From NCBI RefSeq assembly GCF_014873765.1, contig NZ_JADBGG010000034.1, forward strand, positions 1-44,536: a DNA stretch of 44,536 nt. Direction: 5' to 3'. Made by a program: the position numbers and the translations under genes. Of the stretch, positions 7,245 to 15,900 are shown in pieces. Every line of letters begins with the position of its first letter. Within the stretch, counting starts at the first letter, position 1. Source of the DNA: Desulfomicrobium macestii (GTDB lineage Bacteria > Desulfobacterota > Desulfovibrionia > Desulfovibrionales > Desulfomicrobiaceae). The notes beneath the pieces were generated by a model. That model was not told the DNA's origin and made no database searches. It saw only the letters and a list, made by a program, of their open reading frames with translations.

Positions 7245-8977
7245 GCCGATCCCGGCACTGGACCGGCCAGAACGCATTCCCGCCATCCCCGCACGGAATT
7301 GATCAGCCACAGGCGCGTGCAGCGGGGCAGATCATCCACCAGCACCACGTCTTCCCTAATCCGGCCTTCCTGCAGCAACCGGGCACGCATGGTGCCCGGC
7401 AGCAGTCCGCAGGCAAGAGACGGTGTCAACAGTTCGCCATCAAGTTCGACGACCAGATTGGCGATGGTCGATTCCGTCACCTCGCAGCGTCCGTTCCAAA
7501 GCAGCACATCATCCACCCCCGCCACTTGCGCCTTGGCCTGATCGTAAACGGCGCGCCTTGTGGTCTTGTGGAAAAGAAACGGATCGGCCGCATCCACCGC
7601 CGACAGAGCCAAAGACACCCGGCAGGGCGACGGTCCGGGCAAGGGACGATGTTCAATGCTCCAGACACCGGCAACGTCCATGGTCAGACGCAGCACCCCT
7701 TCCATGCCGCAAGCCGCCGAGATTTCCCGTAACAAGGCTTCCCGCAAGGCTTTCTGGTCAAACCTGAAGCCGAAATACGCGGCGCTCTCTTTCAAGCGCA
7801 GCAAATGTTCGTCGAGCAGAAAAATGCCCTCGCCCCGGGCCCAGCGCATGGTTTCAAGCAACGAGAATTCCGGCTCCGGGTCGGCCAGCACGCGGGCCTT
7901 GATGCGCGTCTCCCGGAATTCCGCCCCCGGATCGGAATCCCAGACAATGCCCCCGCCCACTCCATACTCGGCCATGCCCAGGGATTTTTCGACCAGAACC
8001 GTGCGGATGGCCACGTTGAAACGCGCCTTGCGGCCGGGACTGATCACTCCGATGCACCCGGTATAGATGCGGCGCGGCGAAATTTCGAGTTCTTCAATGA
8101 TGTTCATGGTCCGGACTTTGGGTGCGCCGGTGATCGAGGCGGCCGGAAACAGGGCCGCCATGACCTGGGCTGTGGACTCCCGCGTGCGTCCGCTCACCAG
8201 CGAGGTCAGCTGCCAGAGCGTCGGATAGCGCTCCGCGCGGAAAAGCTCGGGCACGTGCACGCTGCCGGGCAGGCAGATCCGTCCGAGGTCGTTTCGGACC
8301 ATATCGACGATCATCACGTTTTCGGCCCGCTCCTTTTCCGATACGGCAAGGCCCCGGGCCAAGGCCTCGTCCTCTTCGCGCCAGCGCCCCCTCGGAGCGG
8401 TGCCCTTCATGGGACGGGACCAGATCTCCTCCCCATCGCGCTCGAAGAACATTTCCGGCGAAGCGCTGCACAGCGCAAAATCGGCGGTGTCGAGAAAGGC
8501 CGCGTGCGGCGACGGCTGGCGACTGACGAGCCGACCGAAGAAATCCCAGGGGTCCATGTCGAACCGGGCGCGCAGACGATGGGTGAAATTGACCTGATAG
8601 GTTTCGCCCCGAGCCAGATATCCGCGGATGCGTTCCAGGGCGCGTCCATGGGCCCCGGCGTCCAGCTCCGAGACCCAATCAAGGGCGTGTCCAGGCTTTG
8701 ACGGGCCCAGGGATATGGTGGCGGGGGATTCAAAAAGGCCGAACCAGGCCAGGGGAAAATCGCCGCAGCAGGCACGGGGCATGGCCGGGTCGAAGGCCCT
8801 GCCCGCCTCATAGGCCAGAAACCCCACGGCATGAAGCCCGCCCTTTTCCACTTCGGCTTCAAGGTGGGCCAGCAGCGCGGGCACTTCCTCGTGCCTGCGG
8901 GCCACAAAAATGGCCCGGGGGCGCTCGTAGCGCACCCAGGCCGAATGTTCGGAGGAATAGAGGACAGCGACGGACAT
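7241..8977 (-). CDS. pabB-pabC: Aminodeoxychorismate synthase I / lyase fusion
   Basis: A 578-residue fusion for p-aminobenzoate, the folate precursor. Residues 1 to about 345 are the chorismate-binding PabB domain, with PAASITGAPKVRTMNIIEEL and RIYTGCIGVISPG near its end. Residues about 365-578 are a PabC-type class IV aminotransferase fold (ETMRWARGEGIFLLDEHLLR, then GLLPGTMRARLL). PabB makes 4-amino-4-deoxychorismate with ammonia from a PabA partner not seen here; PabC releases pyruvate to give PABA, using PLP. Length fits known fused forms. It is a single gene, convergent with the MauE-like gene with a four-base overlap. Confidence 0.92.
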   Translation of the reverse strand: MSVAVLYSSEHSAWVRYERPRAIFVARRHEEVPALLAHLEAEVEKGGLHAVGFLAYEAGRAFDPAMPRACCGDFPLAWFGLFESPATISLGPSKPGHALDWVSELDAGAHGRALERIRGYLARGETYQVNFTHRLRARFDMDPWDFFGRLVSRQPSPHAAFLDTADFALCSASPEMFFERDGEEIWSRPMKGTAPRGRWREEDEALARGLAVSEKERAENVMIVDMVRNDLGRICLPGSVHVPELFRAERYPTLWQLTSLVSGRTRESTAQVMAALFPAASITGAPKVRTMNIIEELEISPRRIYTGCIGVISPGRKARFNVAIRTVLVEKSLGMAEYGVGGGIVWDSDPGAEFRETRIKARVLADPEPEFSLLETMRWARGEGIFLLDEHLLRLKESAAYFGFRFDQKALREALLREISAACGMEGVLRLTMDVAGVWSIEHRPLPGPSPCRVSLALSAVDAADPFLFHKTTRRAVYDQAKAQVAGVDDVLLWNGRCEVTESTIANLVVELDGELLTPSLACGLLPGTMRARLLQEGRIREDVVLVDDLPRCTRLWLINSVRGWRECVLAGPVPGSA

Positions 8978-9109
8978 GGTCCTGCCCTATCGCGCGCCCC
9001 GGCGCAGCGCAACAAGGCAAAGGGTCCCGCCCCATGGCCGGGTGCCGGTGCTTCAAGGCAGCCTCGCCGAGACCCTGTTCGCAGGTGAAGGAAAAAACGG
9101 CGCAAAGGA

Positions 9110-9153
9110 CAAAAAAACCACGGCCGGAAGGTGCCAGTTCCTTCCGACCGCGG
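9110..9153 (-). terminator. Strong Rho-independent terminator of the small membrane gene
   Basis: On the minus strand a stem with CGGAAGG/CCTTCCG at its heart, extended by pairs between CGCGG and CCGTG, is followed by TTTTTTT (A-run 9111-9117 on the plus strand). It lies about 30 bases after the stop of the 45-residue peptide gene. Confidence 0.85.
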
Positions 9154-9181
9154 ATACGCGAAAGCCGAGCCGCCCTGATTT

Positions 9182-9319
9182 CTATGCGATCACGAAGGCA
9201 ACGAGCTGCCCCATGAAATGCACGACATCCGACATCTGGTTTAAAAGTGTATCGCTCCAGCCATAAGCAACAAGAGTCGCCATCCCGGCAAGCCAGAAAA
9301 GGTAACATAACTGCTTCAT
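9182..9319 (-). CDS. Small single-span membrane protein, 45 residues
   Basis: The frame runs from ATG 9319 to the TAG whose complement is at 9182. It begins MKQLCYLFWLAGMATLVAYG, one hydrophobic helix, and ends in a second hydrophobic stretch (GQLVAFVIA). A GGGGGG ribosome-binding site sits six bases ahead of the start, and a strong terminator follows 30 bases after the stop, so this is a self-contained transcription unit. I recognise no family. It could be a stress-related or regulatory small membrane protein. Confidence rests on the site-frame-terminator combination rather than on homology. Confidence 0.6.
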   Translation of the reverse strand: MKQLCYLFWLAGMATLVAYGWSDTLLNQMSDVVHFMGQLVAFVIA

Positions 9320-9642
9320 GACATTCCCCCCAAGATCTTAATGGATATGATCGGCGCTTCTTTTTGAGCGCCTGGACTTTCCATTGAGCAAAGGGTGTGC
9401 CTAAGCGACCATTCCACGGCAACGTGCCGTCATGCCTTGAGTTTTCGATATCCGGTCAAAATATGAGTAGTTTGATCCAAATAACCTAGCGCAAAGACCG
9501 TACACCGTGCGCAATACTTCTCTCACTACCCATCCTTCTCGGTACGCTCTGATAAAAAACCCTTCCTGAAACTACCTATCTCCGAGACAGAACGCGTATA
9601 AATACTCGTAGAATTATCGGATCAATCCCTAGTCATCACAAA
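9320..9642. other. Leader and intergenic region with two hairpins
   Basis: This is the upstream region of the small membrane gene (minus strand) and the downstream end of the rhodanese-rubrerythrin gene. It contains a perfect hairpin ACGGCA/TGCCGT with a three-base loop (9416-9430). Close to the start it also has GGCGCT/AGCGCC around an eight-base loop (about 9354-9373). Both could fold in the 5' leader of the small gene. I see no further gene. Confidence 0.45.
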
Positions 9643-10497
9643 TCAGTTCGTTGTCCTGGACCCGCCACCGACCAGCTCGTCCATAAGCTGGCCCAATCTT
9701 TCCAGATGCGTCTTTTCCTCACTGGCGATCTGCTCCAGGATGGCGCGGTTGTCATCGCTCTGGGTCCAGGCGGCGGAACGGATGTAAAGATCCAGGGCCT
9801 GGGCCTCGATGGACATGGCCAGGGAGATGACATCGACCGGGCTTTCGAAGTCAGGCTTGAAGCGCTCCATGTATTCCTCGGTGGTCATGCCGCCTTCCAT
9901 GAGCGGAGTGACGAACCGGCACTCGAAATCCCCGCGATCGTCCTTGCCGGTGATGCGGGTGTATTCGGCGAAAAGGCGGTCCTTGTGCTTGATTTCGATG
10001 TCGGCCAGGAGGCGGAACACGCTCTTGACCTTTTCATCGCTGACCCGGTCCAGCATGCGCAGATAAAAGTCGCGCAGCCCCTCTTCCAGGGAATAGGCCG
10101 TGGCCAGAATCATTTCGGCGCTGTCGAGCTCCGCGAAAATGTCCACGCCGGCCTCTTCCGCGCCAAAGGCAGCCTGACCGTTCCAGGCCTTGAAACCTCC
10201 GCTCATGTTGATGACCTGCTCATAGCCCTTGCCGGCCAGGGTCTGGGCTGCGATCCGGCTGCGCCCGCCAATGGCGCAATAAACCAGAACCGGCTTGAAC
10301 GGGTCGATCTGGTCCAGGGAGTCGGTCAGCACCGCCAGCGGCACAAGCGTGGCTCCGGGGATATGCCCCTCCTCGTATTCCCCCGGCTGACGTACATCAA
10401 GAATGGTCACTTCCTGCAGGGTCTTGTCGGACAGATAGGCCCGGGCCTCGTCGGGATTCATGGACTGAACCGGGGTCAAGAATTGTTTCCAGCGCAT
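9643..10497 (-). CDS. Rhodanese-rubrerythrin (ferritin-like) fusion
   Basis: A 284-residue cytoplasmic fusion. Residues about 10-115 are a rhodanese domain with ILDVRQPGEYEEGHIPGA and active loop VYCAIGGRSR (Cys74). Residues about 125-280 are a four-helix ferritin-like/rubrerythrin domain with di-iron ligand patterns: YSLEEGLRDFY, DIEIKHKDRLFAEY, SIEAQALDLY and SEEKTHLERL (two ExxH motifs). There is no rubredoxin Cys4 tail. Rubrerythrin domains reduce peroxide; rhodanese domains carry persulfide sulfur; together they suggest sulfane-sulfur or peroxide defence in an anaerobe. It is divergent from arsR-hgcA-hgcB across a 134-base gap that holds the ArsR palindrome. Confidence 0.88.
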   Translation of the reverse strand: MRWKQFLTPVQSMNPDEARAYLSDKTLQEVTILDVRQPGEYEEGHIPGATLVPLAVLTDSLDQIDPFKPVLVYCAIGGRSRIAAQTLAGKGYEQVINMSGGFKAWNGQAAFGAEEAGVDIFAELDSAEMILATAYSLEEGLRDFYLRMLDRVSDEKVKSVFRLLADIEIKHKDRLFAEYTRITGKDDRGDFECRFVTPLMEGGMTTEEYMERFKPDFESPVDVISLAMSIEAQALDLYIRSAAWTQSDDNRAILEQIASEEKTHLERLGQLMDELVGGGSRTTN

Positions 10498-10570
10498 TGT
10501 AAGTCTCCTCCATCTTTATATCTTGGCACCATGCCCCTTGCGCCAAGAAAACTCAATACGATCGGCGCGT

Positions 10571-10612
10571 TGACACGAGGCTTTAATCATCGTATTTTTA
10601 CGAAATACGATA
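10571..10612 (+). promoter_or_regulatory. arsR-hgcAB promoter overlapped by a perfect palindrome
   Basis: A perfect -35 TTGACA (10571-10576) is followed 17 bases later by TATTTT (10594-10599), a fair -10. Over the -10 sits the inverted repeat ATCGTATTT (10590-10598), five bases, AAATACGAT (10604-10612), with perfect 9-base arms. Shape, length and location fit an ArsR-family operator blocking RNA polymerase. A half-site-like ATACGAT lies nearby at about 10556-10562. The same region lies upstream of the divergent rhodanese-rubrerythrin gene, so both directions could be controlled. Confidence 0.8.
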
Positions 10613-10631
10613 TGTTTGACCGGAGCACATC

Positions 10632-10901
10632 ATGACCCAGGAACAGACCTTGGCCTCTCTCTGCAAAGCCCTCGGGCATCCCGCGCGCGTGGCGATCCTG
10701 AAGCATCTCCTGCAGGTGGACAGCTGCATCTGCGGAGAGATCGTGAACATCCTGCCCCTGGCCCAATCCACGGTCAGCCAGCATCTGAAGCAGCTCAAAG
10801 AAGCGGGCCTGATCCGCGGCGAGATCGAAGGACCGCGCATCTGCTATTGCGCGGACAAAGGCCGTCTGGCCGAACTCAAAAACCTCATCACCTCTCTGTA
10901 G
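10632..10901 (+). CDS. ArsR/SmtB-family metal-sensing repressor
   Basis: An 89-residue winged-helix repressor: [18 protein letters not shown], then the recognition helix [16 protein letters not shown]. Cys32 and Cys34 in DSCICGEI lie at the place and spacing of the arsenite-binding Cys32/Cys34 of the classic ArsR. A second Cys-x-Cys (Cys71, Cys73, ICYCADK) sits in the wing. This suggests sensing of a thiol-seeking metal or metalloid such as As(III), Sb(III) or Hg(II); which one is not decidable. It is the first gene of an operon with hgcA (8 bases to its ATG) and is probably autoregulated through the palindrome in its own promoter. ArsR-like genes beside hgcAB are known in other mercury methylators. 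Confidence 0.92.
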   Translation: MTQEQTLASLCKALGHPARVAILKHLLQVDSCICGEIVNILPLAQSTVSQHLKQLKEAGLIRGEIEGPRICYCADKGRLAELKNLITSL

Positions 10902-10908
10902 GCTCGAA

Positions 10909-12084
10909 ATGAAACCTCTGCAGCCCTTTCCCATGGCCCCTGGCGGACCCTGCGACGAACTCCGCGAGACAGACGCGCTTTCCTGCGCGACCTCCCCGGC
11001 ACCCGGCCCGTGCTGAGGCCCGCCACCCGCCCCTGGTGCAGGGGTGGACGACCTGGCCGGCTATCGGATCGAGTCCTATGTGGACGGCTTTCTGCCCACC
11101 GCGCATGCCCGGGTACCCCGTGTCAGAACCAGGCCCACCCGCCTGGACCGGCTCGGGACCTGCCGCGCCCGGCTGGGACTTGACCGCAACAACTACACCG
11201 TCAACCCCGGCCTGTACGCCATCGGCAGCCCCGGGCCCGAAGCACCCGTCATCGTCACGGCCAACTACAAGCTGACCTTCGACACGGTCCGATTCGCCCT
11301 GGCCGGACGGAACCTCTGGCTGCTGGTCACCGACACGCGCGGCATCAACATATGGTGCGCGGGCGGCAAGGGCACCTTCAGCGCCGGGGGCATCGCCGAA
11401 CAGGTGCGCAAGACCGGCCTTGAGCGCATCGTCTCCCATCGCCGTCTCATCCTGCCCCAGCTCGGAGCCAACGGAGTGCGCGCCCGCGACCTGCGCAAGG
11501 CCTGCGGCTTCGAGGCCGTCTTCGGGCCCGTGCGCGCCGGCGACCTGCCCCGCTATCTGGACAATGGCATCGACGAAGCCATGCGCGCGGTGACCTTCAG
11601 TCTCAGGGAGCGGGCCGAGGTCATTCCCGTGGAGCTGGTCCTGGGCTGGAAACTGATCCTGACCGCGATCCTGGTGACGGCGGTGCTCAGCCTCATCGGC
11701 CCAGAATTCTCCCTGAACGCAATCCTGCAGCGATGGGCCCTGGCCTCCACCGCCACGGGCCTTGGCCTGACCGCCGGGGCGATCCTGTTCCCCCTGCTCC
11801 TGCCCGCGTTGCGCACGCGCCTCTTCTCCCTGGGCGGAGCCGGGCTGGGGCTGGCTCTGGCCGTGCTGACGCCGGCCATCTTTCCCCAGCTCTCCTGGGT
11901 CGCCACCGCGGGCGCGGGGCTCTGGACCGTATCGCTCGCTTCCTGGCTGGCTCTCAACTTCACCGGCTCCACGCCCTACGCCTCACCTTCGGGGGTGGAA
12001 AAAGAGATGCGAAAAGCCATCCCGATCCTGGCCGTCGGCACGCTCCTGGCCGCGATCCTTTTCGTGACCGCCAATTTCCTGTGA
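10909..12084 (+). CDS. hgcA: HgcA mercury-methylating corrinoid protein, probable selenoprotein (TGA codon 36)
   Basis: A 391-residue HgcA if TGA at 11014-11016 is read as selenocysteine. The corrinoid-binding domain carries NIWCAGGK, whose Cys150 is the cobalt ligand that marks HgcA. It is followed by about five transmembrane helices (residues about 245-391; for example GWKLILTAILVTAVLSLIG and the C-terminal AIPILAVGTLLAAILF). HgcA passes a methyl group from its cobalamin to Hg(II). Frame and context favour ATG 10909, with AGG six bases before it and 8 bases after arsR. Codons 1-35 end SPAPGPC, then TGA, then GPPPAPG, a Cys-Sec pair in a Cys-rich N-terminus (Cys15, 26, 35). The fallback start is GTG 11044, which has no proper ribosome-binding site. 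hgcB follows 7 bases later. Confidence 0.88.
11014..11058 (+). promoter_or_regulatory. Candidate bacterial SECIS element after the hgcA TGA
   Basis: After TGA 11014-11016 the RNA can fold as CCGCCCCU (11027-11034), loop GGUGC (11035-11039), AGGGGUGG (11040-11047): eight pairs, one of them G-U. A lower stem GGCC/GGCC (11017-11020 with 11055-11058) is also possible. The loop begins 18 bases after the TGA and opens with GG. As I recall the bacterial SECIS consensus, it wants an apical stem of at least four pairs, a loop with G in its first two bases and a loop 16-37 bases after UGA. All three are met. Confidence 0.65.
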
Positions 12085-12091
12085 GGACAAC

Positions 12092-12367
12092 ATGAAAAAC
12101 TTCCGCCATCTCGAAAACGTGGCCACCCTGGCCTACGACCGCGACAAATGCGTGGGCTGCGGCCTCTGCGCCACGGTCTGTCCGCACCGCATTTTCGCCG
12201 TGCAGGACGGCAAGGCCGAAGTTCTGGACCGCGAGGCATGCATGGAATGCGGCGCCTGCGCCCTGAACTGTCCGACCTCGGCCATCACCGTCACTCCCGG
12301 GGTGGGCTGCGCGGCTTACATCATCCAGACGTGGCTGCCGGGAAAACGCGGAGCATCCTGCTGCTGA
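12092..12367 (+). CDS. hgcB: HgcB 2[4Fe-4S] ferredoxin for mercury methylation
   Basis: A 91-residue ferredoxin. Two cluster motifs are Cys20, 23, 26, 30 (CVGCGLCATVCP) and Cys50, 53, 56, 60 (CMECGACALNCP). The HgcB hallmarks are Cys73 in PGVGCAAYII and a terminal Cys-Cys pair (Cys90, Cys91). It is known to be needed with HgcA; it returns HgcA cobalt to Co(I) and may hand over Hg(II) through its extra cysteines. It starts 7 bases after the hgcA stop behind GAGGA, so it is in the arsR-hgcA operon. The TGA stop follows the Cys pair, where the family ends. Confidence 0.95.
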   Translation: MKNFRHLENVATLAYDRDKCVGCGLCATVCPHRIFAVQDGKAEVLDREACMECGACALNCPTSAITVTPGVGCAAYIIQTWLPGKRGASCC

Positions 12368-12426
12368 AACCTTGACCACGACCAAGAAATGCACGAGTTT
12401 CGTCAGCGCAAACCCAAGGAGAAATC

Positions 12427-12981
12427 ATGCTCAACCGCACCGAAGCTCTCGCAATGATCAAGGACAGCGCGCCGGATCATCTACTCATTCACGCACTGGA
12501 AACCGAGGCCGTCATGCGCGCCCTGGCCACCCGCCTGGGCCATGATCCCGAAACCTGGGGCTTGGCCGGGCTGCTGCACGACCTCGACTATCCCCAGACC
12601 AAGGAGACGCCTGAAAGGCACGGCCTGCTCACGGCCGAAATGCTGACCGGCAAGCTTCCGGATGACGCGGTGCAGGCCATCGCCCGCCACAACGAGATCA
12701 ACGGCAACCAGCCCGAATCCCAATTCGATTACGCCCTGCGCTGCGGCGAAACCGTGACCGGCCTCATACACACGGCGGCGCTGGTCCGGCCGACCCGCAT
12801 GCAGGGCATGGAGGCCAAGAGCCTGAAAAAGAAAATGAAGGACAAGGCGTTTGCGGCCTCGGTCTGCCGCGAGACCATCAGGGAATGCGAAAAGATCGGC
12901 ATGGAGCTTGGCGATTTCCTGAGCCTGGCCATCGGTGCGATAACCGCCATCGAGACCGAAGTGGGCCTGGCGGCATCCTGA
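12427..12981 (+). CDS. HD-domain phosphohydrolase
   Basis: A 184-residue HD protein. Metal-binding residues are visible as His22 (LLIHALE), His51-Asp52 (LLHDLDYPQ), His65 (ERHGLL) and His88 (IARHNEING), with a later Asp near residue 101. HD proteins hydrolyse nucleotides or phosphate esters; the substrate here is unknown. There is a short gap after hgcB (about 60 bases) with AAGGAG before the start, and recC begins 14 bases after its stop, so it may share a transcript with either side. There is no membrane segment. Confidence 0.8.
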   Translation: MLNRTEALAMIKDSAPDHLLIHALETEAVMRALATRLGHDPETWGLAGLLHDLDYPQTKETPERHGLLTAEMLTGKLPDDAVQAIARHNEINGNQPESQFDYALRCGETVTGLIHTAALVRPTRMQGMEAKSLKKKMKDKAFAASVCRETIRECEKIGMELGDFLSLAIGAITAIETEVGLAAS

Positions 12982-12995
12982 CTCCCGCAGGCCCC

Positions 12996-15900
12996 ATGCA
13001 AGGATTCCTCCTTCACGCCTCCAACCGCCTGGAAATCCTGACCGAGCTGCTCGCCAGGGTCCTTGGCGGTCCATTGGACCCCATGCAGCCGGAAACCATC
13101 CTGGTCCAATCCGGCGGCATGCAACGCTGGGTCTCCATGCAGCTGGCCCGCAAGCACGGGATCTGCGCGGGCGTCCACTTCCCCTTTCCGGTGGCCTTCG
13201 CCTACGACCTTTGCCGCGAACTGCTGGACGACGTGCCCCGTGAATATCCCTTGAGCAAGGAACGCATGCTCTGGAGCATCGTGCGCCTGCTGCCCGGGCT
13301 GCTGGACGAGCCGCAATTCGCCCCCCTGAAACGATACGTACGCGACGACTCGCAGCTCAAGGCCGTGCAGCTGGCCGAGCGCATCGCCTACCACTTCGAT
13401 CAATACCTCATCTTCCGTCCGCACTGGTCCGCCCGCTGGGAGAGCGGAACGACGAGCGGCGACTTCCGACTGCCCGGACACATGGCCAGTGAAGCCTGGC
13501 AGGCCCGTCTCTGGCGCGAACTGATCCGGAACATGCCCGGAGAGCACCGCGCCGCCCTGCTGGACCGGGCCATCGCCAGCCTGAACAGCGGCGCGCCCCT
13601 GCCGGAACTTCCCTCCCGCATATGCGTCTTCGGCATCCCGACCCTGCCGCCCATCTATCTGGATCTGCTGACGGCCCTGGCCCGGCGCAGCCAGGTGCAC
13701 GTCTTCCTGCTCAGCCCCTGCCGCACGTACTGGGGGGATCTCATGACCCGCCGGGAGCAGCGGCGCGCCTACCGCACCCAGGACTCAACCTCCGAGGAAC
13801 GCCCCGAAGACGCAACGCCCCTGGCCGGGCTCGGCGCGGTCGGGCGGGATTTCCTGGAACTGCTGCTCGACAGGGACGCACTGGAAACAAAGCTTTACGA
13901 TGAGCCCGACGCATCACGAATGCTCGGCAGGCTCCAAGCCGATCTGCTGGACCTGAATTCATGCGAGGAGAAGATCGATTTTTCGGACAGTTCCATCCAG
14001 ATCCATTGCTGCCACAGCCCCCTGCGTGAAATGGAAGTACTGCGGGACCTCATCCTTGATCTTCTGACAGAGGACCCGTCCCTCTCGCCCCAGGACATCC
14101 TGGTCATGAACCCGGACATCGAAGGCTACGCGCCCATGATCCAGGCCGTGTTCGGCACATCCGAGGAAAACATCCCCTTCTCCATCTCCGACCGCAAGCC
14201 CACCAGGGCCGCCGAGACCATTCGCATCTTCCTGGAGTTCCTTGAATTCGGCCAGCAGCGTTTCGAAGCCTCCCGGGTCTGCGCCCTGCTCGAAGCCCCG
14301 CCCGTGCGAGAACATCTGGGGCTGGACGCGGCCGAAACGGGCCGTGTGCTTGAATGGGTCCGGCAGAGTGGCATCCGCTGGGGCCTGGACCAAAATTTCC
14401 GCAGGAACGCCGGACTGGGAGAATACGGCCAAAATACCTGGGAGAGCGGACTTGGCCGCCTTTTTCTGGGCTACATGACCGGACAGGCCGAGACCATGCG
14501 CGGCATCGCCCCTTTGGCCCTGCGCGGCGCGGCCGAACAGGAGTTGCTGGGCAAAGTCACGGCATGGATCGACAATCTCGCAACCCTGTGGGGCAGGCTG
14601 CGCGGCACCCACACGCCGCAGGAGTGGCGCGAGTGTCTGCTGTGGATTCTTGAAACCTTCTTCGCCCAGGACCGCACCCAGGCCGAGGCCCTGCTCGCCA
14701 TACGCACGGCGGTGTCCGACCTGACCAAAGACATGGGCAATTTCGAGGCCGACGGCCGGACCATGCTCCATCTCATCCGCAAACGCCTGGACGAAAGCGG
14801 AGGCGAATCCGGCTTCCTGGCCTCGGGCCTGACCTTCTGCGGCCTGAAGCCCATGCGTTCCATCCCCTTCCGGGTGATCTGCCTGACGGGCCTGACCAGC
14901 ACGGCCTTTCCGCGCCAAGACCTGCCACCTGGCTTCGATCTCATGACCGCCCGCCCCAGGCCCGGCGACCGGTCCTTGCGCGAGGACGACCGCTATCTCT
15001 TCCTTGAGAGCATCATCTCGGCACGCGACAATCTCATCCTGACCTATCCCGGCCTCTCCCAATCGGACAATGCCGAGGCCCCGCCCTCGGTCCTGGTTTC
15101 CGAGCTGCTGGACTTTCTCGACAAATGCTACACCGCGGACGGCAAGAAGCCCTCCGAGGCGCTCCGCTTCCGGCACAAGTTGCAGGCCTTTCACCCGGAC
15201 TATTTCAGCGCGGATGCGCCGATATTCTCCTATTCCAGACAGAACCTCGCCGCCGCGCGCGCCCTTTTCAAAAGCCACGCCCCCAGGACATTTTTCCCTG
15301 AAGCGATCCCCGCCGATCCGGAGCTGCCTGAAAGCGAGATCGACATCGAAGAGCTAATCCGCTTTTTCATGCACCCATGCCGTCAGCTGCTCAGAAAATT
15401 GCGCATCAACCCGGCGGGCGGCGAGGAAGATTTTCCTGATGAAGAGCCACTCAAGGCGCCGTCGGGCCTGGAGGCCTACGGCCCGTTGCAAACACTCCTG
15501 GACCGGACTCTGCAAGCGCCTGACGCCGATCTTGGCGAGCTGCTCCTGGCCTGGCAGATCCTGCCGCCCGGCCACGCCGGGACCGACGCCGGACGAAAGC
15601 TCCTGGCCTCCATCCATTCCCTTGCGCAACAGGCCCGAACGTTCATCGACGGAGCCAAGGAGGAGCAGCTCGACCTGCGCCTGCATCTCGATCGCTTCAG
15701 GCTCACGGGCCGCATAGGTCTCCACGGCGACCGCATTCTTGGCTGCCGCCCGGCCAAGACCAACGCCAGGGACATGCTCAGCCTCTGGATCAGGCACCTG
15801 GCAGCGGCAGCGGTCGGCAGTCCGGCGCAATCGCTGCACATAGGCACCCAGGCCAGCTTCATGGCCCCGGCGGTCAAAGACGCCGGGCACACGCTTAAAC

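Noticed and set aside
11044-12084. GTG 11044 as the real start of HgcA
   Set aside because: There is no proper ribosome-binding site, it would leave a 140-base gap in a tight operon, and the codons before it look like HgcA N-terminus in the same frame. It is kept only as the fallback.
12362-12480. The TGA after the HgcB Cys-Cys end as a second selenocysteine codon
   Set aside because: The HgcB family ends at this Cys pair, the downstream frame crosses the next gene's ribosome-binding site and start, and I see no SECIS-like hairpin at the right distance.
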